From: Nymphaea colorata
Lineage: Eukaryota; Streptophyta; Magnoliopsida; Nymphaeales; Nymphaeaceae
Direction: 5' to 3'
Length of the DNA: 64,000 nucleotides
NCBI RefSeq assembly: GCF_008831285.2
Contig: NC_045147.1
Coordinates: 12,527,427-12,591,426, forward strand
Both the position numbers and the translations under genes were made by a program. The notes beneath the pieces are model-generated. The model did not search any database, was not told the origin of the DNA, and worked only from the letters and a program-made list of their open reading frames with translations. Below, piece by piece: positions 12,379-26,100 of the stretch (the stretch's first letter is position 1; every line of letters starts with the position of its first letter).

Positions 12379-12862
12379 GTGAAAGATTCATAGGATAACG
12401 GGCATAAGGGAATCACTTTTTAGTAGTTCTGAACTTGTTATGCGTATCGGTTTTATTATGCTTACATGTCAAGAATAGATTGGCATTTAGGAGGTTGCAT
12501 TTGAAGCTTTCAATATGAGAACAGTCGGCAGTTCAAGTACCAAGTTCTGTGTCCCTGTCTGTAGACTAGTGAGGATCTATCTGCCTAACCCAAGTTTATA
12601 TATGGAAGGAGAGAAAAGCACTGGTGAAAGATTCATTGGATAACGGGCATAAGGGAATCACTTTTTAGTAGATCAGAACTTGTTATGCGTATCGGTTTTA
12701 GTATGCCTACATGCCAAGAATAGATTCGCATTTAGGAGGTTGCAATTGAAGTTTTCAATATGGGAACAGTCGGTAGTTCAAGTACCAAGTTCTGTGCCCC
12801 TGTCTGTAGACATAGTGAGGATCAGCCTAAACCCACGTTTATATGTAGGAAGAGAGAGTAAA
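12379..12862 (+). repeat. Tandem duplication, 245-bp unit, two copies
   Basis: Copy 1 begins at 12379 (GTGAAAGATTCATAGGATAACG) and copy 2 at 12624 (GTGAAAGATTCATTGGATAACG). They stay alignable to GGAAG(G)AGAGA at the end of each unit, with about 90% identity by eye. No coding frame is shared between the copies. It lies 0.5 kb past the MED10 stop. Confidence 0.9.
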
Positions 12863-14318
12863 CGGAGAGCGTATGAGGTTCTATTTTAGCTTGCCTTCAG
12901 GAATATTATACCAGCACGCGACGGTTTGATGGCAATCTATAGAAAAAAAAAATGAAAACTGAATCTTTGTATACGTGATGTATACGATGCATTTCACTTG
13001 CAAATACTAATACTACTACTACCGATCAAAACACATGGTTCACTCACAACTAGTTCAAATTGAATGGCATGTGTGAAGAACTGATTGGAAAAGTGGAAGA
13101 CAGAAATTGAAGAAAAATCCGTAAAACAACCAAAGAAAGTATGTTCAACGTGGCATGGTCAAACTGGTTCAATTGGAATGCGCGCCAACATCATCGTCTG
13201 CCGACTTGATGTAGGCCTTACAGGTGGGTTGGAGGGTGGCGCGGCGTGGCGCGATCGCAGTCGTTCGAGTGGTGGCGTGTAAAGGATCTCCGCGCAGACG
13301 CGGATGACAGCGGCAGCAGCTGCAGCTCCTTCCCTTCTTCCAACCTTGTTTCTGGACTCCAGCTGTCGAGCAGCCATCAATTTATGGCGATAGGTTAGAA
13401 TTTGTCGGTATTATTCATAAGGAGAACCAACCCAGACTTCGCTCAGGTCGCCGTCAATCCTTCGCTGCGTCGTTGCGGAGTCGTGCACGTACCGTTTGAC
13501 GGCGGCGACTCCTGCGGCCCCCGCCCTTCCACCCTCACCTCATCCGCTCCAGCCCCTCTCCGCTTTCACCTTTATTGCTTTTTTCTGCTTACTGAACATT
13601 GGCTTTAAGTTTATTTAAGGTATCTTTTGATATGGACTTCAAAGCCATTACAAGATTTTTTGTGGTGGACTTGGTTTCCGATAGAAAGGAGCTACCCCAC
13701 CGAAGGTATTGGATTTTTATACACATGAAAAAGAGATTTGGTTGAATGGCGGTTTGTGGGAGGATAGACCACATTTTTTTTTTTTTTTTGGGGTTTTGGG
13801 TTGGAGCTGGGTTTGTTATACATCCTTCAATTCAGATATAGTTCGACCACCATTTAAAATAATCCCAATTTCATGATAATGTGACTATTTCATGATAATG
13901 TGACTATGATAGTAAATTAGGGAAGGCAGTAAATCCTATAAGGAAAACGAGTAGCCATCCAAACCGCGCCGAAAAGTATGTAAATCCTATAAAGAAAACA
14001 AGTAGTTATCATACCCTTGTATATGCTAAACTGGATGGGAATCGTAGGAGCTTTTGATCTTAAAGAGATTAGATGGTGGATTTAAGTTTAAAAAAGTAGA
14101 AACCAAACTTTATTTTTAAGAGATAGAAATGCCCTTAAAAAAGAAGCAAGAGACCTCGGTTAAGGAAACTAATTTGTTTCCTCGTATGAGAGGTATTTCT
14201 ATTTCTTGAAAATGCAGTCTGATTGCTATTTTTTTTTTCAACTTAACCATCCAATCGTATCAAAATCACTGGGCTCATGTCATTACTATCTAATTTGGTA
14301 TATAAAGGTCTATTAGTT

Positions 14319-14373
14319 CTCTCTCTCTCTCTCTCTCTCTCTCGCTATATATATATATATATATATATATATA
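14319..14373. repeat. Compound (CT)n(TA)n microsatellite
   Basis: About 12 CT dinucleotides followed by about 13 TA dinucleotides. Confidence 0.95.
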
Positions 14374-15028
14374 GGTTACAATGTCATCATGCCATGGTCA
14401 TCATCGTTTTGCGTCACGCTTTCAGCTTGATGCAAAAAGTCTTAGTATTGCTTGATTTGCACGGGTTCTTTAGTGGCCAAAGGGTGTTTTCTGCGGCGAT
14501 GTGTTCCAAGTGTTTGACTCAAACGTATAGACACGTACATCTATCATACATGCTATGTGAACCGATACACATTATCTACCTTGTTAACTTGAAGAAATGT
14601 GCATACAATATCTACAGATTATTAACTTGAAAAACAACATGAAAAATATTGATGTAACTTAAGACTATTTAACAATTTTAAGTTTGTCAATTTATTAAAT
14701 TTAATATGACAAGTGAGCCTATTGACTTTCACTCTCACCGTTGAATGCTCACCTAACAATTAAGAGATTTTGGGAAATATAACTATACAAGTAACTTGGT
14801 TTACTCTCTCTCTCTCTCTCTCTCCCCCCCCCCTCTCCCTCTCTAATTCTGTCTCTCTCTATCTTTCGTTTGGAGTTTTCCATTCAGGTTTTGACAAATG
14901 AATCTTTTGGTCTCTCACAGCATGCCATCTAATGCAGTGCGTCAGGCACTCTGTTTAGCTATATCCACCGATCTATTGCATCGGGTGACCATGAATGTTG
15001 GACGGATGTCCGATGGAGGATTAGACAC

Positions 15029-15030
<2 letters not shown>

Positions 15031-15068
<38 letters not shown>
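15031..15068. repeat. (AT)19 microsatellite
   Basis: Uninterrupted AT dinucleotides. Confidence 0.97.
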
Positions 15069-15072
<4 letters not shown>

Positions 15073-16406
15073 GAACAATAGGCCAAAGGAACAAAAACAA
15101 ATGGATGGAGATGTATAGTTTGTTTTTAATTTAATTTCTTTTTCTTTTCACTTTGGTCTTATAATGCTACTTTTGATATGGCAGTACATGGCACGGCTAC
15201 GATTTTTTTGGTTGTGTGGCACATTAAGTCATCGACTCGAGTTTAATGTGGGCATCCCATGAAACTGAAACCAAAACCAGGTCTAGTTTCACCGTCTAAG
15301 TTTTTTCATCAATAAAAAGTACGATTTACAGACAAAGACTATAGTCTGTCGGTAGAATCTCTTTACTACAGACGGTTTCTTTTTTTTGTAGCGCCAGTAA
15401 TAAGTCGTTTTTTTGCATTGTCAACTTATACTCATGAACCGCAAGCAAGCTTAAGTTGTCTCGTGCAATCAAAACAAAAAATATTTACATTATTTCCCCC
15501 AAAATGTTTCTCAAATATTACTAACTTTTGTTGCATACCAATTGACATATTATAGTATCAAAACACAAAATCTAGCCTCTACCAGCCCAGCCAAAACAAG
15601 TACTCTCGCTTGCTCATTTGATCGTCTCGTGTTTGACTTGTTCTCCCAACGAGCTCATCACGAAGGAACTTCAACACACACTCTCTCTCTCTACCAAAAT
15701 TGCATGTTCGGGGGCATGCTTTCTCTAGAATGAAGATAAGAGCGACCAGGAAGGAAAGTTTTTCTCTTTTTCGTGGAAGACGAAGCTCGCCATCACATTC
15801 GTTAGGAGGCGTGAATGGTCAGGACATCATTGAAAGATCAACTCATTCAAATTTGTTTAATGGCTTCTTCTTCCTTCTGCGACCCCACCACTCTTACATG
15901 AGACCGTTTGTCTGCTTCTCCTTTGTTCTTTTCCTGGCCTGCTGTTGTGATTGGAATTGCACCAACGGGCCCTTCATACTTTTCTTTGTCTTCTCTAATG
16001 CATACAGCTTTCCGGTTGTCCTCATCATAAAGCCCCGCCGAACGGATCAGGTGCAGTGTAACAGGAGCCCTCTCGAGCTCCTTCTACTCTCAACTATATG
16101 CGATTATTCTTTAAGTTCTTCCAAAACAGTACAAGGCACAGCAACCTGAATGTGTTTATTTGGTTGCGTAAAGCAATCAGGCTTTATATCAAAATAATTT
16201 CTAAAATTAGATGTGTTCTCTGCTATAGTTTTTGGATCTTCAAGAAAGCCTTCATACGCATCGGGTTCTGCATGGCACTTTAAAGGTCATTAATCTCTAC
16301 TAAATCAGCTTTACATCACATACTTGAGGTAGGATTTTTGAGAAATAAAAATGTATATCAGCACGTGATATCAACTGTATTACAAATAATCCATATATAC
16401 ATATTT

Positions 16407-16454
<48 letters not shown>
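16407..16454. repeat. Compound (TA)n(TG)n microsatellite
   Basis: About 12 TA followed by about 12 TG dinucleotides. Confidence 0.95.
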
Positions 16455-17897
16455 GCATGAGGGTCCCTTGTACTGGTGGAGAGGACAATAATGGGGGGTT
16501 GGGTAATGTGGCGGGATCGCTGCTTATAGTTGTCAACTAATAAGCCAAACTCTTCCCGGCGACTGATAATGTCATTCATATTGCTCAACACTTGCTTTTC
16601 AAAGTGGCTGCTCTTTGTTAGCGAGAACTTTTTTTGCTGCCCTCGTACAGCAACTTGAGAATCCACCTTCGAATTAAGTGCTTAATTTGAGTGTGTATAT
16701 ATATCAAATATACAGAGTCTTTTCTTTTATTCTTTATGCTGAGAATTTCGAGATGCATCGCATGGCGTAATCTGGAGGATGTCTGCCCGACCTAAGCTTC
16801 TGCCGGAGTTTATCTGCACATAAAAAAACGGTTTCAGAAAATCAACTACCTTGACGTATACTTTCCAAATTTTCTAACTACGAAGACATATAATAAAGCT
16901 TACTAGTTACTAGTTATTGCTACAGTACCATCATATATTTCTGTGTTTTTCCCAAGGTTTCTGCACATCGAGAGTTTTCCATCGTACCAGTAACCCAAGG
17001 ACATGAAGTCTGGAGCATGAGTATTGCCTATGGAATTAAAGGATTAATATATACTCTAATTTCCATCAAATACTACTTACAATTGATCATGTGCACAATC
17101 TTATAAGTCTTAAAGGGGCGCCTCTGTCTGTCATCTTGCAGGAATGACTCGTCGTCGTAATTAAATTGATAAGGGCCTCAAAGAGGCATAGTACATCGAA
17201 CTTCCATGGTTGCTATCACTCTTCAACAATGTTATTGTTTTGAGTGCAAATAATCACAAACACGACACCCGAGTTAAAAGAGGTCCAAACAAATCCCAAA
17301 ATAGGACACACGAGGGTTTTTTTTTGAATGTCAACTAAATATCATAATTAACTTGATCTCGGTTGTTCAGTCATTTGATAATGGTTTCGAAATAAGAAGA
17401 TTTAATGTGATTTCCTAAAGTAAATGTCTTAAACGCCTTACTTTACTTGGAACTATACATGTTTCACCAAAAAAATGGAGATGCAACATGCGTTAGGTTT
17501 TTCGACCGATTTTTTTTTTTTCAAGTGCAAAGCAACCTAAAAAAATCTCAAGCGAGCCCACCTCCCCATCGACGTGGCTCAACTTGAAGCAGCAATTTAG
17601 AAGAAAACAAGAAAGAACAAAAAGAATAAGAAGCAAAGGAGCATTCAACACGCGATGTGATTTAATTGGTCCATGTACACCACCATATTCAAAACTCCAT
17701 TAAGCCCATTCCAACTTATTATATTCATATGATCAGAAAAACTTGTTTATTAGTTCTATATTAGTATTTATAGGCCATGGCCGGACTGGTCTGAGCCATT
17801 CCCATCATTCGCTTAATTAAGCATCATTATAGACAATCAAGGGAAACTAAAGCCGGCACGTTCCCCACAACGCCTCCCACTCCCATGTGTGCAGAGG

Positions 17898-19688
17898 ATG
17901 ACGGAGAAGGAAGATTACAGCACGGCAGAAGAATCAGATTCAATGGGGAGCATAAATCTCTCGCAGAAAAGCAAGAAGAGGAGGTTCAGCGATGAGCAGA
18001 TCAGGTCGTTGGAGAGGATCTTCGAGACGGAGACGACACGTCTGGAGCCGAGGAAGAAGGCGCAGCTCGCCCGGGAGCTCGGGCTGCATCCCCGGCAGAT
18101 TGCCATATGGTTTCAGAACAGGAGGGCCCGTTGGAAGGCGAAACAGATCGAGAGAGACTACGGCGTGCTCAAGGCAGATTACGATGCTCTGCTTTCGAGC
18201 TGCGAGTCCCTTAAGCAGGAGAAGCAAGCTCTCTTGAAGCAGGTAAACTCTTGCTCTAGTTGCTCAGTTGTTGCTCTTATTTATCTCCAAATTCAGTGTA
18301 CTTAATACAGACGTTCTTAGACTACTGGAGGACATGAAAATCCTTAGAGTTTCTACCAGTAAACTTGCTAATCGTATGCTGTTATAGCTGATGCCAGCGA
18401 TTAAGTAGTTCAGTTGGGGCGTCTTCCATCATAAATTCCATTTCTGATGGGTATAGAGACTTTGTTTGAGGTTAATTGAAACCTATTGTAGACAATCTTA
18501 TATAAAACAATCTTATATAAAACACATACACTTTGATGCAAAGAGGAGCAAAGATGGGTTGATTAATGTAGACATGATCTAATTAGATAATCTACTTTTT
18601 CACTCTTCATTTTTTCTTTTCCTCAAATCTCACATGATCAGATGGTTGAATCAAACACGGAAATAGAACCCTTGTCAATGAAATTAGGCCTATTTGTCAC
18701 TGTGGTTGGGGTCTGCTAAGTTGGACTGATCATCTGATGGGATTCCATGAATCCTAAATCTACAGGAACTTTCCCCTAATATAAGGTTGAAGTTGGGTGT
18801 ACTCTCGATGGTTCTTACAAGAAACATTCTTTAGGAATGAAGGAGAGAATGTCTAATCCGTTGGTTCTTGTCAAAGAAAACGAAAAAGTTCATATCAGAC
18901 TAAGGATGAAAATGCCATATAAAAAATAATATAATACTCGGACAGAGTAGCCAAGGACTTATCATTTCATCTGAAAAAAGAAAAGGAAAAAACGATTCAG
19001 CTGTTGGTCCCATTAGTTCCTGGTGGGACCCACCATCAAAATACTCTGCTGCTGTTGAAGAAGAAAGTAGTACACTGGCTCCTCCGTTTGAACACCATAA
19101 CATCTCTCATATTTCACGAATCTGCTGAATCCATAGCTGACGTGAATAAAAAATCAAACTCCCAAATTTTGATACATAATCTAATGAGCACGGGTAGCTC
19201 GATCCAAGCCTAACCCCATGGTCGCAAACTAGCGAACCTTGGCTCGAGGCGAACCTCTCTTCTTCCTTCTATGAAACATATCACCAAATTGCTGGTTCTT
19301 TAAACAGTTGCAGAAGCTCAGTGGCCTTGTAGAAGAGCAACACAAAGCGGGTTCCACGGAGAAGAAGGCATCGTGTCGACCTGTTTCTGCTGCGAACACC
19401 GAGGACGGTGAGTCGGACAACGTGGACGGAAAGTCGTCAGAAGAGAAAGGTGTTAAGCCGAAAGAAGAATCGGGTTTGAGGTTGGCTCTGTTTGCAGAGA
19501 GCGAATGCAGCAGCAAAATTCTTGATACATGTAGGAAGAAAGAAGAGGATGAAGAAGTGGGGAAGCTTGTCAATGTCAGCAGCTGCGGCGCCGGATACGA
19601 CCCATTTACTGACGATGATGGATCCTACGTTTTACAGGCCTTTTGCTGTCATGATCAGCCTTACCAATGGTGGGAGCTATGGCCTTGA
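17898..19688 (+). CDS. HD-Zip class I transcription factor, ATHB7/ATHB12-like
   Basis: Two exons, 17898-18242 and 19308-19688, give 241 aa; the 1,065-bp intron is GT/AG and phase 0. An acidic N-terminus leads into a homeodomain (about residues 27-82, with [10 protein letters not shown] and the recognition helix [16 protein letters not shown]) and then a leucine zipper. The zipper leucines fall at 91, 98, 105, 112 and 119, so the heptads cross the exon junction at residue 115, which supports the splice model. The C-terminus ends YQWWELWP, the aromatic tail typical of the ATHB7/ATHB12 subgroup. That subgroup is known for ABA- and drought-responsive growth control through CAATNATTG sites; that role is inferred here. 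The ATG at 17898 is chosen; the ATG at 17885 is out of frame. Confidence 0.93.
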
Positions 19689-20685
19689 GTATGTGACTCC
19701 CACCGTGGCCTTGAGTATGTGACTCAAATTGTAGAGCAGGAGAGGAAGACAGGTCAAAGCGAGATTAAAGAATTGAGAAATTAGTATAGGGAAAATTGTC
19801 AAACTGCTGTAAAGAGATCTTTAATTCCCTTTTGTTTTTTTGTACTTATATTTGTTTTTTTTTTTTTTTTCGTGCACAACAATCGGAAAGGGCTGTCTCT
19901 AAAAAGCAGCCCATGCAATGATGGCAAGTTTTATAGAACTATGTGCTCGGCCATGGCCACTTCTCATCGGATAAAAACAAAAAAACTTCAATCTGCCGTC
20001 ATCAGCTCGGTGGCAGAAAGATAAGACGGAAGTTCGCTCCATGAAAGAAGTGGTGATGGCAAGCTCAGGCATCGAAGGAAATATTTTGATTCAATGTAAG
20101 AATGGGATGCGGAGAAATCGCCTTATGGATGCTATCAGTGGGTGAAGACCTTTTCGGTTCCTGCTGCAACGAGTCTGGCCGATCGGTCATGTGATCTCTG
20201 TTGGAAAAGATCCTCCTGCGGCGGCTGAGGTGATTCGTAATATGCATAGCTAAGGTTCTTTAAGACTCCGATTTTTGGCTCTGTAGATAATATTTTTTGT
20301 CAATAAAATCTGAGGAATCCCCGCAGTCTTTCTCCGGAGGTGGTGAGCGATGAGGGCAGAAAAGGGTGAAGGGTACCAAGTCAAACACGTAGACTCAAAT
20401 CCGAACCATGCCATTGATTTACTGCCAGAGCCTAACCATGGTGTTGTGCTCTCAAGGCTGAGTGGCCGGGCTTGTCTTCATCATCGTAAAAGGAAACAAA
20501 ATGAGAAACTACACTTGATATCTAATTTTGAAGTTCTTACACGACTTGATACAATTTCCTGTAGCTGGTTATTTTCTTACATCACTTATATGTTAAACAA
20601 CAATTTCGACAATTTCGGGTGGGCAGAAGGTTAACAACTATTACCTCAAAAAGAGGTCCAAAGATGCCCATTCTCCCTACCTTTA
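19689..20685. other. 3' flank of the HD-Zip I gene
   Basis: Holds the 3'UTR. A 17-bp direct repeat (CCTTGAGTATGTGACTC) overlaps the stop codon region and recurs once 26 bp on. A T-run sits at 19854-19870. Beyond about 19900 nothing is recognised. Confidence 0.45.
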
Positions 20686-20898
20686 CGTTGTGTTTGATAG
20701 TTTCATATCTTAAATCCAAAGCAAATAAAAGGGCATGTTTTGAGAGGACCTCAATTTAAACAAACTGAGGATTCCAGTTAAATTCATGCTACATGTTAAA
20801 AATTATAGATTTGGGAAGAAGTTGATTTGATCTTAAATCCATGGATCTAGATCTTAGATTGTAGTAGATTTCAAATCTACAGTGAAACAAACACAACC
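20686..20898. mobile_element. Tourist/Harbinger-like MITE
   Basis: A 213-bp element with terminal inverted repeats CGTTGTGTTTG and GGTTGTGTTTG (10 of 11 match), flanked on both sides by TTA (20683-20685 and 20899-20901). TTA target duplications and short TIRs are typical of PIF/Harbinger-type MITEs. It has no coding capacity. Confidence 0.8.
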
Positions 20899-20901
20899 TT
20901 A

Positions 20902-23064
20902 GGATCTTGGGTTGCATTAGTATCAGTGAGGATAGCAGTCCACTCTTCAACTTAGATAAGTACCACATCCACCATTTAAGGCGTAAAGATACAGTGTCCA
21001 CAAGAATAGTACTAGAGATCCACAAGAATAATACTAGAGACCTGTCTTTTCAGCTGAAACAATTAGATAGCTACTTCAAAACAAAAAAGAAAAAAAGTCT
21101 AGACGAGGTAAAACAATACTTTATACACCTCAATATAGTGAGCACATATATGCCATTGATATATCAATGGATTTAAGAGGATATAATTTTCCAAATGAAT
21201 GATTATGTATGAGGGGAAACCACATCGGGTTTATTAGGGGATATAGTAGGTAGTTGGACACTGGTTTCAGTGACATGAATGACAACGCTTATTGTGCCAA
21301 CAGGTGGTTCATACTAGCTAATGTGCATTTGGGTCTCCACACTATATATATATATATTTATATATATGTTGCAATGCATCAGGCAATATGCTTTGAGAAG
21401 CCGAAGAAATTTTCTGTCCAAATATGGATGTTGAAACCGGCAAATCCCGTAGCGAACAGATTTAAGTTAGTAATGGGAAGGATAGGCTTAGTTGCATTAA
21501 CATGAGAAGCTAGTTAGAGCTCAACTTGTGCGAACTTGATTCAAGTAAAATTGGAGCTAAAAACTAAACTTGTTTTCTTAATGAGTCGAGAAGGACACGC
21601 TTGCCTCATATAGGCTCGAGTACTAGACTCATTTAAACCACATATATACTATATTTTTTCAAAATGTTAATGCAAATAGTACCTCCGGTGTACCGAGTGT
21701 TATGTTTACCTTTGGAAAGGTAGGCCCTCAATTCAAATATATAAGTTACCTTTTGTTTGAAAATAAAAAGGATTTAATGCTTAGCTCGGGTAGCCCAAGC
21801 TCGAACTGGCCCAACTTAGCTTTTTGAATAGTCCCAAAGCTTATATGAATTATATATCTTACAACAAGTTGTGATATTGAATTTTCCCTTTACACACACA
21901 TTTGACGAATATATACCTCATTTCTGACATTTTTCATTTATTTTTCTAACAATAATATACCATATCTAGGTGTTCATTAAGGGCAAACATTAGATATATA
22001 GAAAACATTGACGTTTCTAGATGTATAAGCAAGATTTTAAAAGACTTTGAGATGAATGATATGAAACCTTTTGGGGCTTTTACAACTGATAATACTCTTT
22101 ATGGAAACAATGATTTTTATATCAGCTCATTTTTATATTAATAATTTAAAAACCATAAAAAATAATTACAAGGCTGGGTTTGATAAGTCCCGGAATAATA
22201 CTCATGCAACACATCTACGTATATGTGTAATGTGTGATAAAACTTTTCCTAAAAATCATTATGTTGCAGGTGCAATCTGCATGTTTAGGAAAATACTGAC
22301 GAACATAAAACTAACGCTTTCTCACATTTAAGATGAGTTTTACAACAAAAAAGTTATCTGTCATTTTTAACAATTTTACGATCTAAACATTCATGAAACC
22401 TCATTCTATCATATAGGTATCAGATTGTAAAATAATAAGCTAAAAAATGTTAAGAATAAAGCAATCGGCTGATTCTGGGACATTAAAAAATGCCAATGTT
22501 CCTTTGGGACCCAAATCCAAGCTGGTTATAAGCGCAGCTTATGCACAAAAGATTGCACACCACTCACCATAACACCTCTGCTCATGATAGTATACTTTTT
22601 TGTGTCTTAGGACAAAAGTGGTAAGGAAAAACTTAAAAGTCCAAAAAGATCATTTGTTTTTGAAAAATCCATTAAATAGCCCAACTCCCATCTTTTTTTT
22701 TTAAGTGTATATGTGTTGTTTGTACCACCATATATGTTGTGTGCACCACCCTGTCCATGCATCTCACTTTCTGCCCAAATGGCCTATATGTGCAGCATGA
22801 ACACACGATGAGGAAGAATATAAACAATGCTTATAAAATCACAATATTTATCATGAGTCAAAGCTGTCAAAAGAGGGCAAAACCCTTTCTCCTTCTCTTC
22901 ACCAGAACTGCTTCGGGATCTAAGTAGACTTATCTAAGTAGACTTATAGTACAATAGACAACAATGTTGCAATGCTACTATTTGCAGTTGAAAAAAGAAA
23001 ACAAAATAGTCCTCAGTGACAGTGACACATGTTGTACAAACCTTTTAACGGACACTTTGATTGA

Positions 23065-23137
<73 letters not shown>

Positions 23138-26100
23138 TATCTGGCTTTACGAGGACCCATCTCGATTTTACGGTTCTAGCAGACTGTAAACTTGAGAATC
23201 TTGCCTTCAAATGTCACCAAATCTATGAATGTCAAAGGGAAAGGTTTAGACATTAGATTCATGGGTTTTAGCATGCAAGGATTACAGTTTCGCGATATCG
23301 ATCGTTCATCTCGCAAACTGTGGATTCCAAATCTGACGGCTGTTGATGCTAGAAACATCCACTGACCAGAGCAGCAGTACTCTTTTCTCCATGCAGCATC
23401 TTTACAGCAGTGTTCGTCTGCTTATCGTGGTGACGAAGCTATATATATATAAAAGAAGCGGAGGAAAGTTAATGACGTACTTGGTGCTCAGAAACACAAT
23501 CTAATGCCATGGCCCATAATAAGATTTTTTCACCTGCTGATCGAGAGTTCTGTAAAGTAAAATCTTCATACTCATAACAGAAGTTGGCGACAGGATCTCC
23601 TGTTGACGTTGCGCTTTCTGAAGAAGCACGAAAGCGCTGTACGTGCTCAAAAAGCATCACATTATGATAAACGATAGTTTCTATGAACGAGGAAGAGAAC
23701 TAAGCAAGAATCTTCATTTTCTCCAATGGATCGCAAATCAAACTCGAAGCGGAAAAACTTTTCTAGATATGAAGGCACAAACGGTGGACGATACCTGCAT
23801 GTGGAGGACGTTTCAGGCTACCAAGTTTGCAGAATCGGTGAAGACAAGGCCCTTAAACCTGCATGAGTAAAAAGTCTTACAGTGAGATAAATGAGGAATC
23901 GCCCCTGCGGGAAACCTGCTTCGGTGTGTCAGCAACTATTTTGCGAGCTCCTGCAACACGAAGACAGCGGAGAAGATGACAGCAGTAGGGCTTTAAAATG
24001 AGAAACGGACAAAATCAAGACCGTACGTTTCCTATCTTCCAGCTGATCTCAGCCGTTCGTCGAAACCGTGAGCTGGAGGCGGACCAGAAAAGGAGTCCAA
24101 GAGTAGTACGTGCACGTGGGCCCCACCTGCATACTCCAGGACACCTCCAATTTTTTCTGCCTCTCCCGTCGATCCTTCTCTCTCTCTAAAGACACGACTC
24201 GAGAGGAAACCCTAGCTCAAGGGCAAGTCAAAGATCCTGTCAACATTGAATTACTCAACAAAACTTCGGTTTCCGAAAAAGATAACTACAAATTTTTGCT
24301 TTAAAAAACGATAGGGCAGTCCCTTCCTGTTTCTTCTGCTGCTGCTTCTCTCTCTTTCACATTCATTCATGCATTCATTCATTGCTGCACGCTGAACACC
24401 GCAGTAAGTCACGAAAATATGCATGAAAGTTTACTTAACAAATTAATGTTCACCATTTTCAAGTTTCAACCTCTCTCTCTCTCTCTCTCTCTCCCTCCGT
24501 TTATTGCACTGCCTGATTTTGAGGCGTTGGGTAGCGGCGCCAATGTGAACGATCCTGATCTTATGTCCTAAGAAAGCTTGCCTCGAGCCATGATATCTTA
24601 GAAACTTGGTACTTCACCATTGCTCTACTCTCTCTCTTTCATTCAGTATTGATTTTCAAGAACAGACAAATCAGAGGAGCTATATGGACAACAACTCCAC
24701 GATTCAGCTTTCTTGATATATTTACAATAACAATTCTAATACCATGGCGGTCGTTCTGAAAATATATATATATATATATATATCCAAAGTAAAAAATAGC
24801 TACTTAAAAAAAGCACATTGGATCAATTCCCGATGTCCCAATGCACTAGGCTTAGTCCAATAGGGAAGTGTAGTCCCTAAAAGGGACCGATCTTAAATCG
24901 GTCAAAGTGTCAAACTCGTGTTCAAATTTCTAATCACTGCTTGTTTTCAGCCATAAATTTCGAAAAACGAACGATCTTAAATGGTTGGAACATGCTATCC
25001 CTTTCTTTTTTCGCTATTTTTCTTGCTATTGATCTTGTTCTACGCGTGAAACCGATAGTGATAAAAAGGGGATGGAAGGAATAAATGCGCATTTGGAATC
25101 CATGACGTAGCAACTTCTATGGATGCGTGGCCTGTGGACTGAAGATCCCATCTCTCTCTCTCTCTCTTCTTTGTTTCATGGGTTTCGGTATGTTCAACAT
25201 GATTTTCAGGCATCTCTCTCTCTCTCTCTCTCACTCTCACCTTTGCGTTTGGCCGTGTTCACAATGATTCTTCATCCCTCCCCCATGAGCATCATCACCC
25301 TCTTTTCTCTCGCTTTTTCTTCCACTTTCAGCTAACTTTGTACCCATTACACAAAAGGCGTTTCGGTGGGAAAAAGATGAAAGCTTCAGGTGTGAAGCAA
25401 AAAGAGATTAAAAGGAGGAGTAAAATGATCGAAAAAGATAAGCACAGGAGAATGCGTTTTGGGACAGAGAGAGGGAGGGAGAGAAAGACTCACAAGGCAG
25501 CTTCATGGACAGAGTGAATGATGCGAGAATCAAGGAAACATCAAGAGATGATAAACAGGAGCGCGAGAAACAAGCAGTTGAGATCCAAGAGATCAGCAAA
25601 TTGAACACCCATCATCCAGATCGAGTGTTGCAATAAGTCCTCAACCTAACGAGTCTAAAACTCATCGTCATCTCCTCCCTCTCTCTGTCTGTGTGTCTGT
25701 CTGTCTGTGTGTTGAGTTTCAGGATAATGACTATCAAACACAAACACCGCACAAGTGCGAGGACAATAGATAATGGAAAATCACGAGTGAAAAAAATGAA
25801 TGGAAATATCCGATTAAGCGCTCCACATTATTCCCGAGTTAATAAGAAAAGCACACCCATTTGCTTCGACTTTGAGACGAGACTTAAACTCCGCTTAGAA
25901 TCATAAACCAATCACACAAACAGTCGGAAACAAAAAAAAAATGCAGGAGAAATGACAACCCAACAAAAGAATCAACAAGTAAAGCCAGAAATATAAAACT
26001 GAAAGGGCCCTTCTTCACCCAACACCTTATACCTGAGGAAAAAAACAAAAACTGGACAGGGAAAAACAACAAAAATTTCATGGAGACGAATTATTGCAGC

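Larger units (their letters stand above)
12863..17897. other. Intergenic region between MED10 and the HD-Zip I gene
   Basis: No gene recognised. It contains a GC-rich patch at 13220-13560, a T-run at 13773-13789, a 20-bp direct repeat near 13872-13910 (TTCATGATAATGTGACTAT twice), microsatellites at 14319, 14803, 15031 and 16407, and an uncharacterised 149-codon open frame at 15700-16149 without a known domain. The last part holds the HD-Zip promoter; a TATTTATA motif near 17766 is the only TATA-like candidate I saw. Confidence 0.5.

Noticed and set aside
17885-17887. Upstream ATG as start of the HD-Zip I protein
   Set aside because: It is out of frame with the homeodomain; the ATG at 17898 is in frame. 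It could at most begin a short upstream frame.
17898-19688. Regulation of the HD-Zip gene by the neighbouring miR166
   Set aside because: miR166 sites lie in the START-domain region of HD-ZIP III genes; this protein has no START domain and I saw no complementary site.
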